Below, one piece after another: positions 8,780-17,905 of a DNA stretch of 64,000 nt. The notes below the pieces were generated by a model. That model did not search any database. It saw only the letters and a list, made by a program, of their open reading frames with translations, and had not been told where the DNA came from. Each line of letters starts with the position of its first letter. Position 1 is the first letter of the stretch. The DNA comes from Poriferisodalis sp965208895 (GTDB lineage: Bacteria > Actinomycetota > Acidimicrobiia > Acidimicrobiales > Poriferisodalaceae): positions 62,001-126,000 of the forward strand of contig NZ_OZ242363.1 of the NCBI RefSeq assembly GCF_965208895.1, read 5' to 3'. A program made the position numbers and the translations under genes.

Positions 8780-9861
8780 GCGCGCCCCTGCTGGAAATCG
8801 ACGATCTGACGATCGTGTTCCCGGGCGGGCGTGGTGCCTTGCCGTGGCAGAAGCTGCCCGACGTCCGTGCGGTTCAGCACGTGTCGTTGCAAATCGACGC
8901 CGGGGACACGCTCGGGCTCGTGGGGGAGTCTGGTTCGGGCAAGACCACGCTCGGGCGGGCAGTCCTGCGATTTCTGCGGCCCGAGAGCGGATCGATTCGT
9001 CTCGGCGATTTCGACGTGACGGGTTTTGGCCGCAGCGCGCCGACCGAGTATCGCAAGGTCGTGCAAGTCGTGTTCCAGGACCCTGTCGGCTCGCTCAATC
9101 CGTCCATGGTGGTGGGGAGCATCATTGCGGAGCCGCTGCGCATTCACTTCGGCATGGACTCCAGCGCTGCCCGAGAGCGGGCCGGCGAGCTGCTCACCCA
9201 AGTCGGGCTGCAGCAACACCATCTCGACCGGTACCCCCATGAGTTCTCGGGCGGTCAGCGGCAGCGCATTGCCGTAGCCCGAGCGTTGGCGACCGAGCCT
9301 GATCTGCTGGTGCTTGACGAGCCGGTGTCTGCGCTTGATGTCTCGACCCAGAGCCAGGTCATCAACCTGCTCGAACGGCTCCAACGCGAGACAGGCGCGG
9401 CCTACCTGTTCATCGCTCACGACCTGGCAGTCGTGCGTCACACGTGCCACCGCATCGCGGTCATGTACCACAGCCGCATCGTCGAGTTAGGCGAATCCGA
9501 TGACATCTGCGAACGCCCGGCTCATCCGTACACCGAGCTCCTGCTTGCGTCGATTCCCGATCCCGACCCCGCCGTGCAGCACGTCAAGTCACAGCGACGG
9601 CGCGAGCTGGCCCAAGGGGTGGCTGGTGCCAGCGGCAGGGCGCCATCCGATAGCTGCCCGTTCGCTGAACGGTGCCCTCATGTGATGGATGTCTGCAGGG
9701 AATCGTTTCCCGAACCTGTGCCGACGGCAACCGGCGGGACGGTGTGGTGCCATCTGCACACGAGCGGGCCGATGCTCGCCGGCCGGCCAGTGAGCGAGCT
9801 GGCCGCTCAGCCGGACGGGTCTCCTGCGGCCCAGACACAGGCGTCCGATGTCGATGGCTGA
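8776..9861 (+). CDS. ABC transporter ATPase, DppF/OppF type
   Basis: This 361-residue ATPase begins in an ATGA overlap with the fused permease-ATPase. Walker A is GESGSGKTT at about residues 54-62, the signature is SGGQRQR, and Walker B is LLVLDEPVS. The C-terminus has the oligopeptide-transporter cysteine cluster (CPFAERCPHVMDVC), which in some family members binds an iron-sulfur cluster. It should pair with the ATPase half of the preceding protein to power import. The next gene, a sulfatase, starts 14 bp before its stop, so the importer and sulfatase are probably translated from one mRNA. Confidence 0.93.
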   Translation: MSAPLLEIDDLTIVFPGGRGALPWQKLPDVRAVQHVSLQIDAGDTLGLVGESGSGKTTLGRAVLRFLRPESGSIRLGDFDVTGFGRSAPTEYRKVVQVVFQDPVGSLNPSMVVGSIIAEPLRIHFGMDSSAARERAGELLTQVGLQQHHLDRYPHEFSGGQRQRIAVARALATEPDLLVLDEPVSALDVSTQSQVINLLERLQRETGAAYLFIAHDLAVVRHTCHRIAVMYHSRIVELGESDDICERPAHPYTELLLASIPDPDPAVQHVKSQRRRELAQGVAGASGRAPSDSCPFAERCPHVMDVCRESFPEPVPTATGGTVWCHLHTSGPMLAGRPVSELAAQPDGSPAAQTQASDVDG

Positions 9862-11227
9862 AGGATCCGGCGCCGAGCCCAGCCGTCCGAACATCTTGTT
9901 CGTGTTCGTCGACAATCTCGGTTACGGCGAGCTGGGGTGCTACGGCGGTGGGGGAGTCCGTGGCGTGCCGACGCCCAACATTGACTGCTTGGCAGCCGAA
10001 GGCATGCGTCTCACGAACATGAACATGGAGGCTCAGTGCACGCCGTCACGTTCTGCGGTGATGACTGGTCGCAACCCCATCCGCTCGGGGACCGTTCGCA
10101 TTCCGCTGCCGGGACAGCCGAGCGGCCTCACTCGCTGGGAGGTGACCCTGCCCGAATTGCTCGCCGTCGAGGGCTACCGGTGTGCGCATTTCGGAAAATG
10201 GCATCTTGGGGACGGACCGGGCCGACAGCCGCATGAACGCGGTTTCCACGAGTGGTGGGGCCTGACCGAGACGCACGACTCGTCGTTGTGGTCCACCGAA
10301 GCGGGTTACGACACCGATGTCGTGCCTCCCGAGCAGTTGTTCGAAGGGCGTCGCGGGCAGCCTGCCAGATCGCTGGGCGACTACGACGTCAACCAGCGGG
10401 CCCTATTCGACGCCGAGGCGTTCGGGCGGGGCGAAGACTTCATGCGCGAATGCGTGTCGGACGAGCAGCCGTTCTTCCTGTACCTGCCTCTGGCGTTCCC
10501 GCATTTTCCGACCCTGCCGCATCCCGACTACGCCGGGGTCACCGGGCTCGGCGACTTCGCCGATGCCTTCCGAGAGACCGATGACCGGGTCGGCCGCTTG
10601 GTCGGCGTGCTCGACGAGTTGGATGTCGCTGAGAACACCCTGGTGATCTTCACCAGCGACAACGGCGCGGAGGACGTCCTTCCCTGGAGAGGCTGGACCG
10701 GTCCATGGGGAGGCTCGTATTTCACCGCCATGGAGGGCAGCCTGCGCGTGCCGTTCATCGCGCGCTGGGCGGGCAGGATTCCCGCTGGACGCATGAGCAA
10801 CGAGCTCGCGCATGCCACCGACATCTTCACCACTCTGGCGGCCGTTGCCGGGGCCGACGTTCCCGCCGACCGTCCGATCGATGGCATCGACTTGATGCCG
10901 CTGCTGGAAGGATCGTCGGAGCGTTCGGGGCGCGCGTCGGTGCTGTGCTTCGTGGCCGACCGGTTGCACGCGGTGAAGTGGCGCAACTGGAAGCTGCACT
11001 TCATCTGGCAGGAATTCATGAGGGATCCGCCGGTGGAGCTCTCGATTCCGCGGGCGTTCAACCTCTACGAGGATCCCCGCGAGCGCCACGACGTATTCCT
11101 GCCGTCGAACACCTGGGTTCAGCGGCCCGTGATGGCCGCGGTGGCCGAGTTTTGGGACAGCGTTGCCGCGCACCCGCTGATACCGGTGGGCACCCCTGAT
11201 CCCTACGAACCGCCACATGCTCGTTGA
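9848..11227 (+). CDS. Sulfatase, formylglycine type
   Basis: This 459-residue protein belongs to the type I sulfatase family. The N-terminal metal site is VDNLGYG (D22, with Asn where a second Asp is usual). The CxPSR motif at C64 (CTPSRSAVMTGR) is where a formylglycine-generating enzyme converts Cys to the catalytic aldehyde. Further family elements are FGKWHLG and the late FTSDNGAE metal ligands. No signal peptide is evident, so it is probably cytoplasmic. It overlaps the ABC ATPase gene by 14 bp, suggesting that an imported sulfated or phosphonate-like solute is processed inside the cell. ATG 9854 is an alternative start. Confidence 0.9.
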   Translation: MSMAEGSGAEPSRPNILFVFVDNLGYGELGCYGGGGVRGVPTPNIDCLAAEGMRLTNMNMEAQCTPSRSAVMTGRNPIRSGTVRIPLPGQPSGLTRWEVTLPELLAVEGYRCAHFGKWHLGDGPGRQPHERGFHEWWGLTETHDSSLWSTEAGYDTDVVPPEQLFEGRRGQPARSLGDYDVNQRALFDAEAFGRGEDFMRECVSDEQPFFLYLPLAFPHFPTLPHPDYAGVTGLGDFADAFRETDDRVGRLVGVLDELDVAENTLVIFTSDNGAEDVLPWRGWTGPWGGSYFTAMEGSLRVPFIARWAGRIPAGRMSNELAHATDIFTTLAAVAGADVPADRPIDGIDLMPLLEGSSERSGRASVLCFVADRLHAVKWRNWKLHFIWQEFMRDPPVELSIPRAFNLYEDPRERHDVFLPSNTWVQRPVMAAVAEFWDSVAAHPLIPVGTPDPYEPPHAR

Positions 11228-11245
11228 TCGTGGGGGCCGGCGCCG

Positions 11246-12535
11246 ATGAATGCCCCAGTTGATCCGGCATCGGTCGGCGGGGATGGCGGAATCCTCGCCG
11301 GCATCAAGGTGGTGGAGTTCGCCCAGAATGCAGCCGTCCCCCATTGCGGCCGTTTGCTGGCAGGTATGGGTGCCGATGTCGTGAAGGTCGAGCCGCCCGG
11401 CGGGGATGCCATGCGATCGCTGGCATCGCTGGCTCCGATGGAAGCCAAGGCCTACGCGCTGATCAACCCCGGCAAGCGGGCGATGGTGCTGGACCTGGCT
11501 CACCCTGATGCCCCCGAGGTCGTCGACGGTCTCTTCGCTTGGGCGGACGTAGCGCTGATTGCCTTCAAGCAAGGGGACCTCAAGCGCTACTGCATCGACT
11601 ACGACCACGCTGGGAAGGTCAATCCCCGCCTCGTGTATCTCGCGCACACCGCTTTCGGGCCCGAGGGCACCGATGCCCACCTCGGCGGCTACGACGTACT
11701 GGTACAGGCTCGCAGCGGCGCGGGCTTCATCATGAACCGGGCCGAGCACGGCGTGCCGTCGGCCACACGGCCTGCAGTGAACGACTTCGGGACTGGCATG
11801 ATCTCGGCGCTCGGCGTGGTGGCAGCACTGCGTCATCGCGATCTGACTGGGCGGGGGCAGCGGGTCGACAGCTCGCTGCTGGGCACGGCGATGTCACTCG
11901 CCACACCGATGATCGGCGGCTTCGAGACCGACGAGGAGGTGCTCGCCGAACTGAAACAGGATTTGGCGGCTGCCCGCGCTGCCAGTGTGGATTTCGTCGA
12001 CCAGCGTCGCATCTATGAGGAGCGAATCATCCCCGGTGCCGGCGCATTCCGGATCTATTTCCGCACGTACATGACCGCTGACGGAATGATCAGCGTGGCG
12101 GGGTTGAGTCCGGCGCTGCGGCACAAGTTCCATGAGGTCACCGGTCTGCCGACTGCTGATCTGCACCGGCCCCACTCTGAGGAGTTCTCAGAGGTGGTGG
12201 CAGCGGCCGAGGCGCTCTTCCGCACCCGGAGCACCGCCGAGTGGCTGGCGGCGTTCCGGGCAGTCGAGTTCCCGTGCGGGCCGTACCTCATGCCCTATGA
12301 GGCGCTGGAAGATGAACAGATCCGGGCCAACGACTACGTAGTGGACATCGAGCATCCAGCGTTCGGCCGCTACACGACATCGGGCATGCCGCTGCGATTC
12401 AGCGAGGCTGCCAACCCCACCCTCGACGCTTCACCGCAGTACGGCGAGCACACCCGCGAAATGCTGGCCGAGATCGGTCTCAAACCAGCCGCAGTCGAGC
12501 GCCTGGTGGCCGATTCGGTAGTCGAAGACGGCTGA
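11246..12535 (+). CDS. CaiB/BaiF-family CoA transferase (class III)
   Basis: This 429-residue protein begins with the family pattern LAGIKVVEFAQNAAVPHCGR and GADVVKVEPPGGD. It carries the expected catalytic aspartate in GGYDVLVQARSG. Class III CoA transferases move CoA between carboxylic acids through an aspartyl-CoA thioester. The acid is unknown. The gene lies 18 bp after the sulfatase and ends the importer operon, so the most economical reading is activation of an imported acid for further breakdown. Confidence 0.92.
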   Translation: MNAPVDPASVGGDGGILAGIKVVEFAQNAAVPHCGRLLAGMGADVVKVEPPGGDAMRSLASLAPMEAKAYALINPGKRAMVLDLAHPDAPEVVDGLFAWADVALIAFKQGDLKRYCIDYDHAGKVNPRLVYLAHTAFGPEGTDAHLGGYDVLVQARSGAGFIMNRAEHGVPSATRPAVNDFGTGMISALGVVAALRHRDLTGRGQRVDSSLLGTAMSLATPMIGGFETDEEVLAELKQDLAAARAASVDFVDQRRIYEERIIPGAGAFRIYFRTYMTADGMISVAGLSPALRHKFHEVTGLPTADLHRPHSEEFSEVVAAAEALFRTRSTAEWLAAFRAVEFPCGPYLMPYEALEDEQIRANDYVVDIEHPAFGRYTTSGMPLRFSEAANPTLDASPQYGEHTREMLAEIGLKPAAVERLVADSVVEDG

Positions 12536-12607
12536 CCGCACGTCGTCAGCAGTTGGCGGTGTGCCGCGCTCGACCGGCCGCCGCCGTGTGGCCGGCCGCT
12601 GCGCGGC

Positions 12608-13570
12608 TCAGTCGTCGGCGCGTCGCAGGATGTGCTCGACGATCTCGGGGCCGTGGGTGAACTGCAGGAAGTGACCGGCGTCTGGAAGCACGTCGATCGG
12701 TGCGTTCATCTGCGCGGCCCACATGCGGCCCCACTCCTCATTGAAACCGTCGTCGAGGGCGCCCCAGACGAAGTGGGCGGCCTTGTCCCAGCCCAGCAGC
12801 ACCCGGTAGTGCAGTTCCTGACCGGCGCCGTTGCCGCTGTCGTAGTTCCCGACGGGGATGGACAGCGGGAACCAGCGGGCGCCGTTGAAGCCTTCTTCGG
12901 GCAGGCCCCGGAACGGCGCGGAGAATCCCGCGTACCTCAGGGCTGCTTCGCCTTCGAGTTCCGGTTCGACGCCGGCCTTGATCGCCGGAACCACGTCGCG
13001 TGGGCGGACCATGCGTCCGGCCAACAGGGGCACGAGACCGATGCTCGGCTGCGGGTGCGCATATCGGCCGCCTGGCTTCCACGCGGCGATCCATTGCAGG
13101 AAGCTCTCGTCGTATTCGAACTCCGGGTGGTGGAGCCAGGTGTTCATGATCACGAGCCGGCTGAACCGGTCCGGCATCATTGCCGCCTGGGCGAGGCCGG
13201 TCGGGCCGCCCCAGTCTTGGCAGACCACCGAGATGTCCGACAGGTCGAGACCGCATATCAACGAACTCAGCACTTCGGAGTGGCGGGCGATCGAGTACCA
13301 GTTCGGGTCGGTCGGCTTGTCGCTGCGGCCGAAACCGAGGTGGTCGGGGGCGATGCAGCGATACCCGGCCTCGACGAGACCCGGGATCATGGTGCGGTAC
13401 AGGTACGCCCAAGTCGGCATGCCGTGCAGCAGCAGCATCACCGGCCCGTCAGAGGGGCCTTCGTCGATGTAGTGGACTCGCAGATCCTTCCACTGGTGGT
13501 AGCGGGGCTCGTAGTCCCAGTCGGTGAGTGCGTCGAAATGCGCATCGTCAGTACGTACGAAGTCAGTCAT
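12608..13570 (-). CDS. Alpha/beta hydrolase, haloalkane-dehalogenase-like
   Basis: The real start is the ATG at 13570. The longer frame upstream is a shadow of the opposite gene. The 320-residue protein has the oxyanion-hole motif HGMPTW (49-54), the nucleophile elbow CQDWGG with D119 and the halide-binding-type W120, and a C-terminal GHFLQ histidine. Nucleophile Asp followed by Trp is the hallmark of haloalkane dehalogenases of the DhlA kind. The residue after HG is Met, where dehalogenases usually have Glu or Asn, so halide specificity is uncertain and epoxide or ester hydrolysis is possible. It is divergent from the dioxygenase at 13722. A related gene is at 22503. Confidence 0.85.
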   Translation of the reverse strand: MTDFVRTDDAHFDALTDWDYEPRYHQWKDLRVHYIDEGPSDGPVMLLLHGMPTWAYLYRTMIPGLVEAGYRCIAPDHLGFGRSDKPTDPNWYSIARHSEVLSSLICGLDLSDISVVCQDWGGPTGLAQAAMMPDRFSRLVIMNTWLHHPEFEYDESFLQWIAAWKPGGRYAHPQPSIGLVPLLAGRMVRPRDVVPAIKAGVEPELEGEAALRYAGFSAPFRGLPEEGFNGARWFPLSIPVGNYDSGNGAGQELHYRVLLGWDKAAHFVWGALDDGFNEEWGRMWAAQMNAPIDVLPDAGHFLQFTHGPEIVEHILRRADD

Positions 13571-13721
13571 GGGTGCCTGCCGGATTCGTCGATGTCGGCA
13601 AATGATGCCCGAATCGGCCCCAGCTCCGCAGGGCCGCTGGGGCTGATGCGACGTACCTGCTGCGGAGTAGTTTTTGGAGGAACCGCCCGGCCTGCGGGCC
13701 TCGATTCTGAGACGTGTTGCC

Positions 13722-14609
13722 ATGAGCATGACCGCCGTTCGTTCCCTGCAAAGGACTCCTGCTGCGGCGGGCCTTGAACCCGTACTCGCGGCGCTGCAGG
13801 AAGACGGCGGCGTCATTGTCGAAGGCATGTTCCCCGTCGAGACCATTGCCCAGATACGTGAAGCCGCTGATGACTTTGCCCGGGGCGAAGAGCCTGGCGG
13901 TGCCACGCAGGGCCTCGGCGACGACGGCAAGGGCTTCGTCGGGGCGAACACGATCCGGTTCTCGAGCCTGGCCCGTCTGACACCGGCGTTCTTCGATGTC
14001 CTCGACAACGAGCTCTACGCCCAAGTCGCCGATGCGGTGCTGCTGCCGATCTGCGGCTCGTACTGGCTCAACACGGCACAGGTGATGTACATCGGCCCGG
14101 GCGAGTCCGAGCAGATGCTGCATCGGGACGCCAACAACTGGTGGGCATTCGTGAAGGCCACGTGGCCGGATTCTCCCGAGGTCACGATCAGCGCCATGAT
14201 CGGGCTTGAGGAGGTCACCGAGGAGTTGGGCGCGACTCGGGTGGTGCCGGGCAGCCATCGGCAGTCCGAGATTGCTCGCTATGAAGAGCGAGAGTCTGTG
14301 CCGGCCGAGCTTGGGCCGGGCGACGCGCTCGTCTACTCGGGATATGTGCTGCACGGCGGCGGCGCCAACCAGACGGCAGACCAGTGGCGCCGGGCATTCC
14401 ATTGCAGCTTCGTCGCCGGTTGGCTGACGCCCGAAGAAGCCAGCCCACTCGATTTCGGCCTGGGCGAGTTGTCCGGCCACAGCGAACGCGTCCAGCGACT
14501 GCTCGGCCACAGCTCATACGATCCGCGCCCCTACAACGGAGGCGGCCTGTGGCTGCGCCACGCCCGCGAGATGCAGGACGTGGTAGGTGCCGCCCGTGAG
14601 TCGGGTTGA
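13722..14609 (+). CDS. Phytanoyl-CoA dioxygenase family protein (PhyH)
   Basis: This 295-residue Fe(II)/2-oxoglutarate oxygenase has the first metal pair in MLHRDANNWW (HxD) and the distal His in VLHGGGANQT, followed by an arginine suited to bind 2-oxoglutarate. PhyH enzymes hydroxylate carbons next to carboxyl or CoA-activated groups, or in secondary metabolites and phosphonates. ATG 13722 is chosen over the upstream in-frame ATG at 13674 because family homology begins after it; ATG 13728 is equally possible. The gene is divergent from the dehalogenase-like gene, with a 151-bp gap that must hold both promoters. Confidence 0.87.
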   Translation: MSMTAVRSLQRTPAAAGLEPVLAALQEDGGVIVEGMFPVETIAQIREAADDFARGEEPGGATQGLGDDGKGFVGANTIRFSSLARLTPAFFDVLDNELYAQVADAVLLPICGSYWLNTAQVMYIGPGESEQMLHRDANNWWAFVKATWPDSPEVTISAMIGLEEVTEELGATRVVPGSHRQSEIARYEERESVPAELGPGDALVYSGYVLHGGGANQTADQWRRAFHCSFVAGWLTPEEASPLDFGLGELSGHSERVQRLLGHSSYDPRPYNGGGLWLRHAREMQDVVGAARESG

Positions 14610-14745
14610 GATTGCAGCTGAGACGACTCGTCGGGCCCGATCACCCGCTCGAAGGCCGCGTCGGCGGTAGCGTGCTGCGTCGTCGCTGTGGCGCGACGCA
14701 GCTGATTTGACGAGCGTCGAGCTCGATTCCGGGCAGGAGTACCTG

Positions 14746-15165
14746 ATGGATTTTCTGAAGATGAACGAAGGCGTGATCAAGGAGTTCCGCGAGAACGAGG
14801 GCAACTGCAGCGGCTGGCTCAATGGGGCACCGATGGTTCTTGTCACGATGACCGGGGCCAAGACCGGCCGGGAACTGTGCTCGCCGCTCGTGTACTCCAC
14901 CGATGGCGACGACATCGTGGTCATCGCCTCCAAGGGCGGCGCCCCGGAAAACCCGCTGTGGTACTACAACCTCGTCGCCAACCCGACCGTCACCGTCGAG
15001 GTGGGCACCGACAAGTGGGAGGCCACTGCGCAACTCACCGAGGGCGACGAGCGCAAGCGGCTCTTCGATGCCCAGGCTGCGCTGATGCCGCAGTTCGCCG
15101 AGTACGAGACGAGCGCCGGCGAGCACGGCCGCGAGATCCCCGTCTTCCGCCTCGTCCGCAACTAG
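14746..15165 (+). CDS. F420-dependent nitroreductase family protein (Ddn-like)
   Basis: The protein (139 residues from ATG 14746) shows the Ddn/DUF385 pattern: LVTMTGAKTGRELCSPLVY, then NPLWYYNLVANPTVTVEVG. This family binds coenzyme F420 and reduces quinones, nitro groups or enones at the membrane-cytosol interface. ATG 14746 has CAGGAG 6 nt upstream, whereas the in-frame TTG at 14707 has no ribosome site, so the shorter form is preferred. It supports an F420-producing actinobacterial host. It is followed by a PhyH gene 20 bp downstream and may share its transcript. Confidence 0.85.
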   Translation: MDFLKMNEGVIKEFRENEGNCSGWLNGAPMVLVTMTGAKTGRELCSPLVYSTDGDDIVVIASKGGAPENPLWYYNLVANPTVTVEVGTDKWEATAQLTEGDERKRLFDAQAALMPQFAEYETSAGEHGREIPVFRLVRN

Positions 15166-15185
15166 CCCTCGATCGGGGGTGTCCG

Positions 15186-16121
15186 ATGAATGACCCCACC
15201 CGCGCGGTCACCGACGCCGAGTTGGAGACCTACGACCGCGACGGCGTCGTGGTGCTGCGCGACATCTGTCCCCTCGACTGGGTCGACGAATTCCGAGTTG
15301 TCCTCGACGGAGTGTTCAACCGCGAAACCGATGTCGGCCGCGAGGGGCTCGTGACCGGCGCGAGCCGAGCCGGAAGCAGGGTGGACGTCGCCGAGCGTGT
15401 GCGCCAGATGATGGAGAACCACGACGTCTCGACGCTGGCGACCGAGCCGAATCGCGTGCCGGTAGGGCGCAACATCGTGGAGACCGACGCGTGCAGTTGG
15501 CACGCCGGGCTGCGCGACATGCACGTCAACGGCCCCTTGCCGCCCATTGTCGCTGCTCTGACCCGCAGCGAGCGCGTGAATCTCTACAGCGACCAACTGT
15601 TCATGAAGGAACCCGGTTCGAGTGTGCGCACGCCGTGGCACCAGGACAAGCCGTACTGGCTGCTCCAGGGCACCAAGGTGGCGGTCTGCTGGGTTCCCGT
15701 CGATGAGGTCACGATGGAATCCGGCGTCATGGGCTACGTCGCTGGGAGCCATCGCTGGGGCAAGGTGTTCAAGCCGAATGACTTCGTGACCCTGAAAGGA
15801 ACTTTCAAGCTCCCGGGCCTGAGTTTCGACGGTCTCGACGAACTCCCGGCGATCGACGACCACCCTGAGGATTTCGACATACGCAGGTACGAGGCCGGGC
15901 CCGGCGACGTGATCGTGCACCACTGGATGACGCTGCACGGCTCGCTGGGCAATACCAGCGCGGACCGGCTGCGGAGAGCGGCCTCGGTGCGTTTCGCAGG
16001 CGAGGACGTCACCTTCTACAAGCGAGCCTCGTCGCCCGAGCCGTTCCGCAACACAGTCGGGCTGCAGGACGGCGACGATCTCGACGGCGCCGAGAGATTC
16101 CCCCGGGTCTGGCCCCGCTGA
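15186..16121 (+). CDS. Phytanoyl-CoA dioxygenase family protein (PhyH), second copy
   Basis: Translation from ATG 15186 (GGGGGT upstream) gives 311 residues; the frame upstream is a shadow of the nitroreductase gene. The HxD metal motif is in WHQDKPYW and the distal His in HHWMTLHGSLGN, with a following Arg region. It shows only family-level similarity to the protein at 13722, so the two probably act on different substrates. The chain is complete. The gene is co-directional with the F420 protein upstream and with the methyltransferase downstream (9-bp gap). Confidence 0.87.
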   Translation: MNDPTRAVTDAELETYDRDGVVVLRDICPLDWVDEFRVVLDGVFNRETDVGREGLVTGASRAGSRVDVAERVRQMMENHDVSTLATEPNRVPVGRNIVETDACSWHAGLRDMHVNGPLPPIVAALTRSERVNLYSDQLFMKEPGSSVRTPWHQDKPYWLLQGTKVAVCWVPVDEVTMESGVMGYVAGSHRWGKVFKPNDFVTLKGTFKLPGLSFDGLDELPAIDDHPEDFDIRRYEAGPGDVIVHHWMTLHGSLGNTSADRLRRAASVRFAGEDVTFYKRASSPEPFRNTVGLQDGDDLDGAERFPRVWPR

Positions 16122-16130
16122 TCGGGACAA

Positions 16131-17063
16131 ATGGGCGGGCCTGCCGCTGACCGCCTGTTGCGCTGCGAAGTCCGGCCGACACGGGAGTGGGGAAACGCCG
16201 GGCCCAGGCATCATGTGCCGGTGACGTCGCCGCTCCACCATTCGAAGAGCGATCGGCACCAGGCATTCAACGAGCTTGCCGGTGCCTACAGCCGGGCTCG
16301 GCCTCAATATCCCGAACCGTTGTGGAGGGCGTTGCGCGCCATGCTCGACGATCGTCCCGTCCCGGCAGTGGCAGCCGATGTCGGATCGGGAACCGGTATT
16401 GCGACCAGGCAGCTTGCGGCTGCGCTGCCGCATTGGCAAATCGTCGGGATTGAACCCGGCGAGGGCATGCGTGCCCAGGCTGCGAACGACAGCCGCGGCA
16501 CAGCCATCGAATTCCGTGTCGGCAGTGCTGAAGATGTGCCCATGGAGGAAGCGTCAGCGGGTCTGGTAGTCGCTGCTCAGGCGTTGCATTGGTTCGATCA
16601 CGCCCGCTTCTACGCCGAGGCTCAGCGGGTATTGGCCCCTGGTGGACTCATCGGGATCATCCAGAACAATCGTGTCTGGCAGCGCTCGCCCGTCTTCGAC
16701 GCATACGAGGCGTTTCTTGAAGAGCACAGTCCGGGTTACTCACGGGATTACCGCTGTTTTGATGTCATCACCGAGTTGTCAGCGGCTGGCTATGCGCACG
16801 TCACACGTACGGCCTGCGAGTGGAGTTGGCCGATGACACATGAGTTGTTCATCCAGGTGGTGAGCTCAACCACCAAAATGCAGGCAGCGGTCGACAATCT
16901 GGGCGAAGCAGAGTCCACGCAACGGCTGCGAGAACTCCTGGTCATCACCACCCTTCGGGCAACTTTGAAGTGCCCTACATCTCCGATCTGTTTACTGGTG
17001 TGCGATGAGCCAGACCAGATCACAGCGCGCCAAGGCACTGCAAGAGTGGGCGGATCGAGTTAA
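16131..17063 (+). CDS. Class I SAM-dependent methyltransferase with a frameshifted C-terminus
   Basis: The SAM-binding motif I is AADVGSGTGIATRQL, followed by the IEPGEGM acidic region and ALHWFDHARF, as in the methyltransferase-11 group. The true start is probably GTG 16215 or 16221, because the first 28 residues look non-homologous. The tail is odd. In this frame it runs to 17063 and overlaps the next gene by 59 bp. In the neighbouring frame from about 16943 the DNA reads HHHPSGNFEVPYISDLFTGV and stops at TGA 17006-17008, making an exact ATGA overlap with the next start. One missing base near 16941-16952 therefore seems to have changed the last residues. The acceptor substrate is unknown. 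Confidence 0.8.
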   Translation: MGGPAADRLLRCEVRPTREWGNAGPRHHVPVTSPLHHSKSDRHQAFNELAGAYSRARPQYPEPLWRALRAMLDDRPVPAVAADVGSGTGIATRQLAAALPHWQIVGIEPGEGMRAQAANDSRGTAIEFRVGSAEDVPMEEASAGLVVAAQALHWFDHARFYAEAQRVLAPGGLIGIIQNNRVWQRSPVFDAYEAFLEEHSPGYSRDYRCFDVITELSAAGYAHVTRTACEWSWPMTHELFIQVVSSTTKMQAAVDNLGEAESTQRLRELLVITTLRATLKCPTSPICLLVCDEPDQITARQGTARVGGSS

Positions 17064-17268
17064 CCCGGCAGACCTCGTCGAATCCGATACGGCCTCGCTT
17101 CGGCTCATCAGCGAACTCGCGACTCGACGTGACGCCATCGACGAGCAACTCGCGGAGGCTGTGCGGTCTGCACGCGCCGAAGGTCGAAGTTGGTCCATGA
17201 TCGGGGTCATGCTGGGGGTGTCGAAGCAAGCCGCGCAACGCGCGTACGGTTCAACGATTTCTGCGTGA
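17005..17268 (+). CDS. Small helix-turn-helix protein
   Basis: This 87-residue protein ends in a helix-turn-helix of the kind found in short actinobacterial proteins and sigma-like regions (AEGRSWSMIGVMLGVSKQAA). The first half is a charged helix. The start ATG 17005 overlaps the original stop of the methyltransferase frame (ATGA), showing that the two were a coupled pair. DNA binding is inferred from the motif; the target is unknown. The apt gene follows 22 bp downstream. Confidence 0.75.
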   Translation: MSQTRSQRAKALQEWADRVNPADLVESDTASLRLISELATRRDAIDEQLAEAVRSARAEGRSWSMIGVMLGVSKQAAQRAYGSTISA

Positions 17269-17290
17269 GCCTCTGCTAGGAGAGTGGCCT

Positions 17291-17803
17291 GTGTGGAGGT
17301 CGCTGATTCGGGATGTTCCGGACTTTCCTCGACCGGGGATTGTCTTCAAGGACATCACGCCGTTGTTGGCCGATGCGGCGGGGCTGCGAGCTTGTGTTGA
17401 TGAGCTGGTAGAGCCGTTCGGGGACCACAGCGTCGACCTTGTTGTGGCGCCTGAGGCTCGGGGCTTTGTGATTGGTTCGATGCCCGCGGATCGGCTCGAT
17501 GCTGGCTTTGTGCCGCTTCGCAAGCCGGGCAAGCTCCCGCGCGAGACGCTGCGCGCCGGCTATGAGCTCGAGTACGGGTCTGAACGCCTGGAAATGCACA
17601 CCGACGCCATCGTTGACGGGGCGAATGTGCTGATCGTCGACGATGTGCTCGCCACTGGCGGGACGGCTGCTGCAAGTGCCCGACTGGTCGCGCTCGGCGG
17701 CGGCAACCTGGTGGGCTACTCGTTCATTGTTGAGCTTGCGTTCCTCGCAGGTCGGCAGCAACTCGGCGAGACACACATCGCTGCGGCCATCGCCGTCGAG
17801 TAG
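17291..17803 (+). CDS. apt: Adenine phosphoribosyltransferase
   Basis: This 170-residue enzyme converts adenine and PRPP to AMP in purine salvage. It has the family start IRDVPDFPRPGIVFKDITPL, the VVAPEARGF substrate loop, and the PRPP-binding motif VLIVDDVLATGGTA at 113-126. The length is typical of bacterial Apt. The GTG start at 17291 has AGGAGAG 6 nt upstream. The neighbouring small HTH gene is on the same strand, but no regulatory link is visible. Confidence 0.96.
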   Translation: MWRSLIRDVPDFPRPGIVFKDITPLLADAAGLRACVDELVEPFGDHSVDLVVAPEARGFVIGSMPADRLDAGFVPLRKPGKLPRETLRAGYELEYGSERLEMHTDAIVDGANVLIVDDVLATGGTAAASARLVALGGGNLVGYSFIVELAFLAGRQQLGETHIAAAIAVE

Positions 17804-17905
17804 GGAGCGCGACGGCATTGGGTACGAACGGCCGAGGCGTGGCGTTGGCGCCGTGACCGCGCTTACGGTGGGCCTGACCGAGGGATCCACTGAGCGAGGC
17901 CAGAC

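Noticed and set aside
12574..12595. CCGGCC/GGCCGG inverted repeat between two convergent genes as a terminator
   Set aside because: The stem is only 6 bp in very GC-rich DNA with a 10-nt loop and no T-run, so it could be chance.
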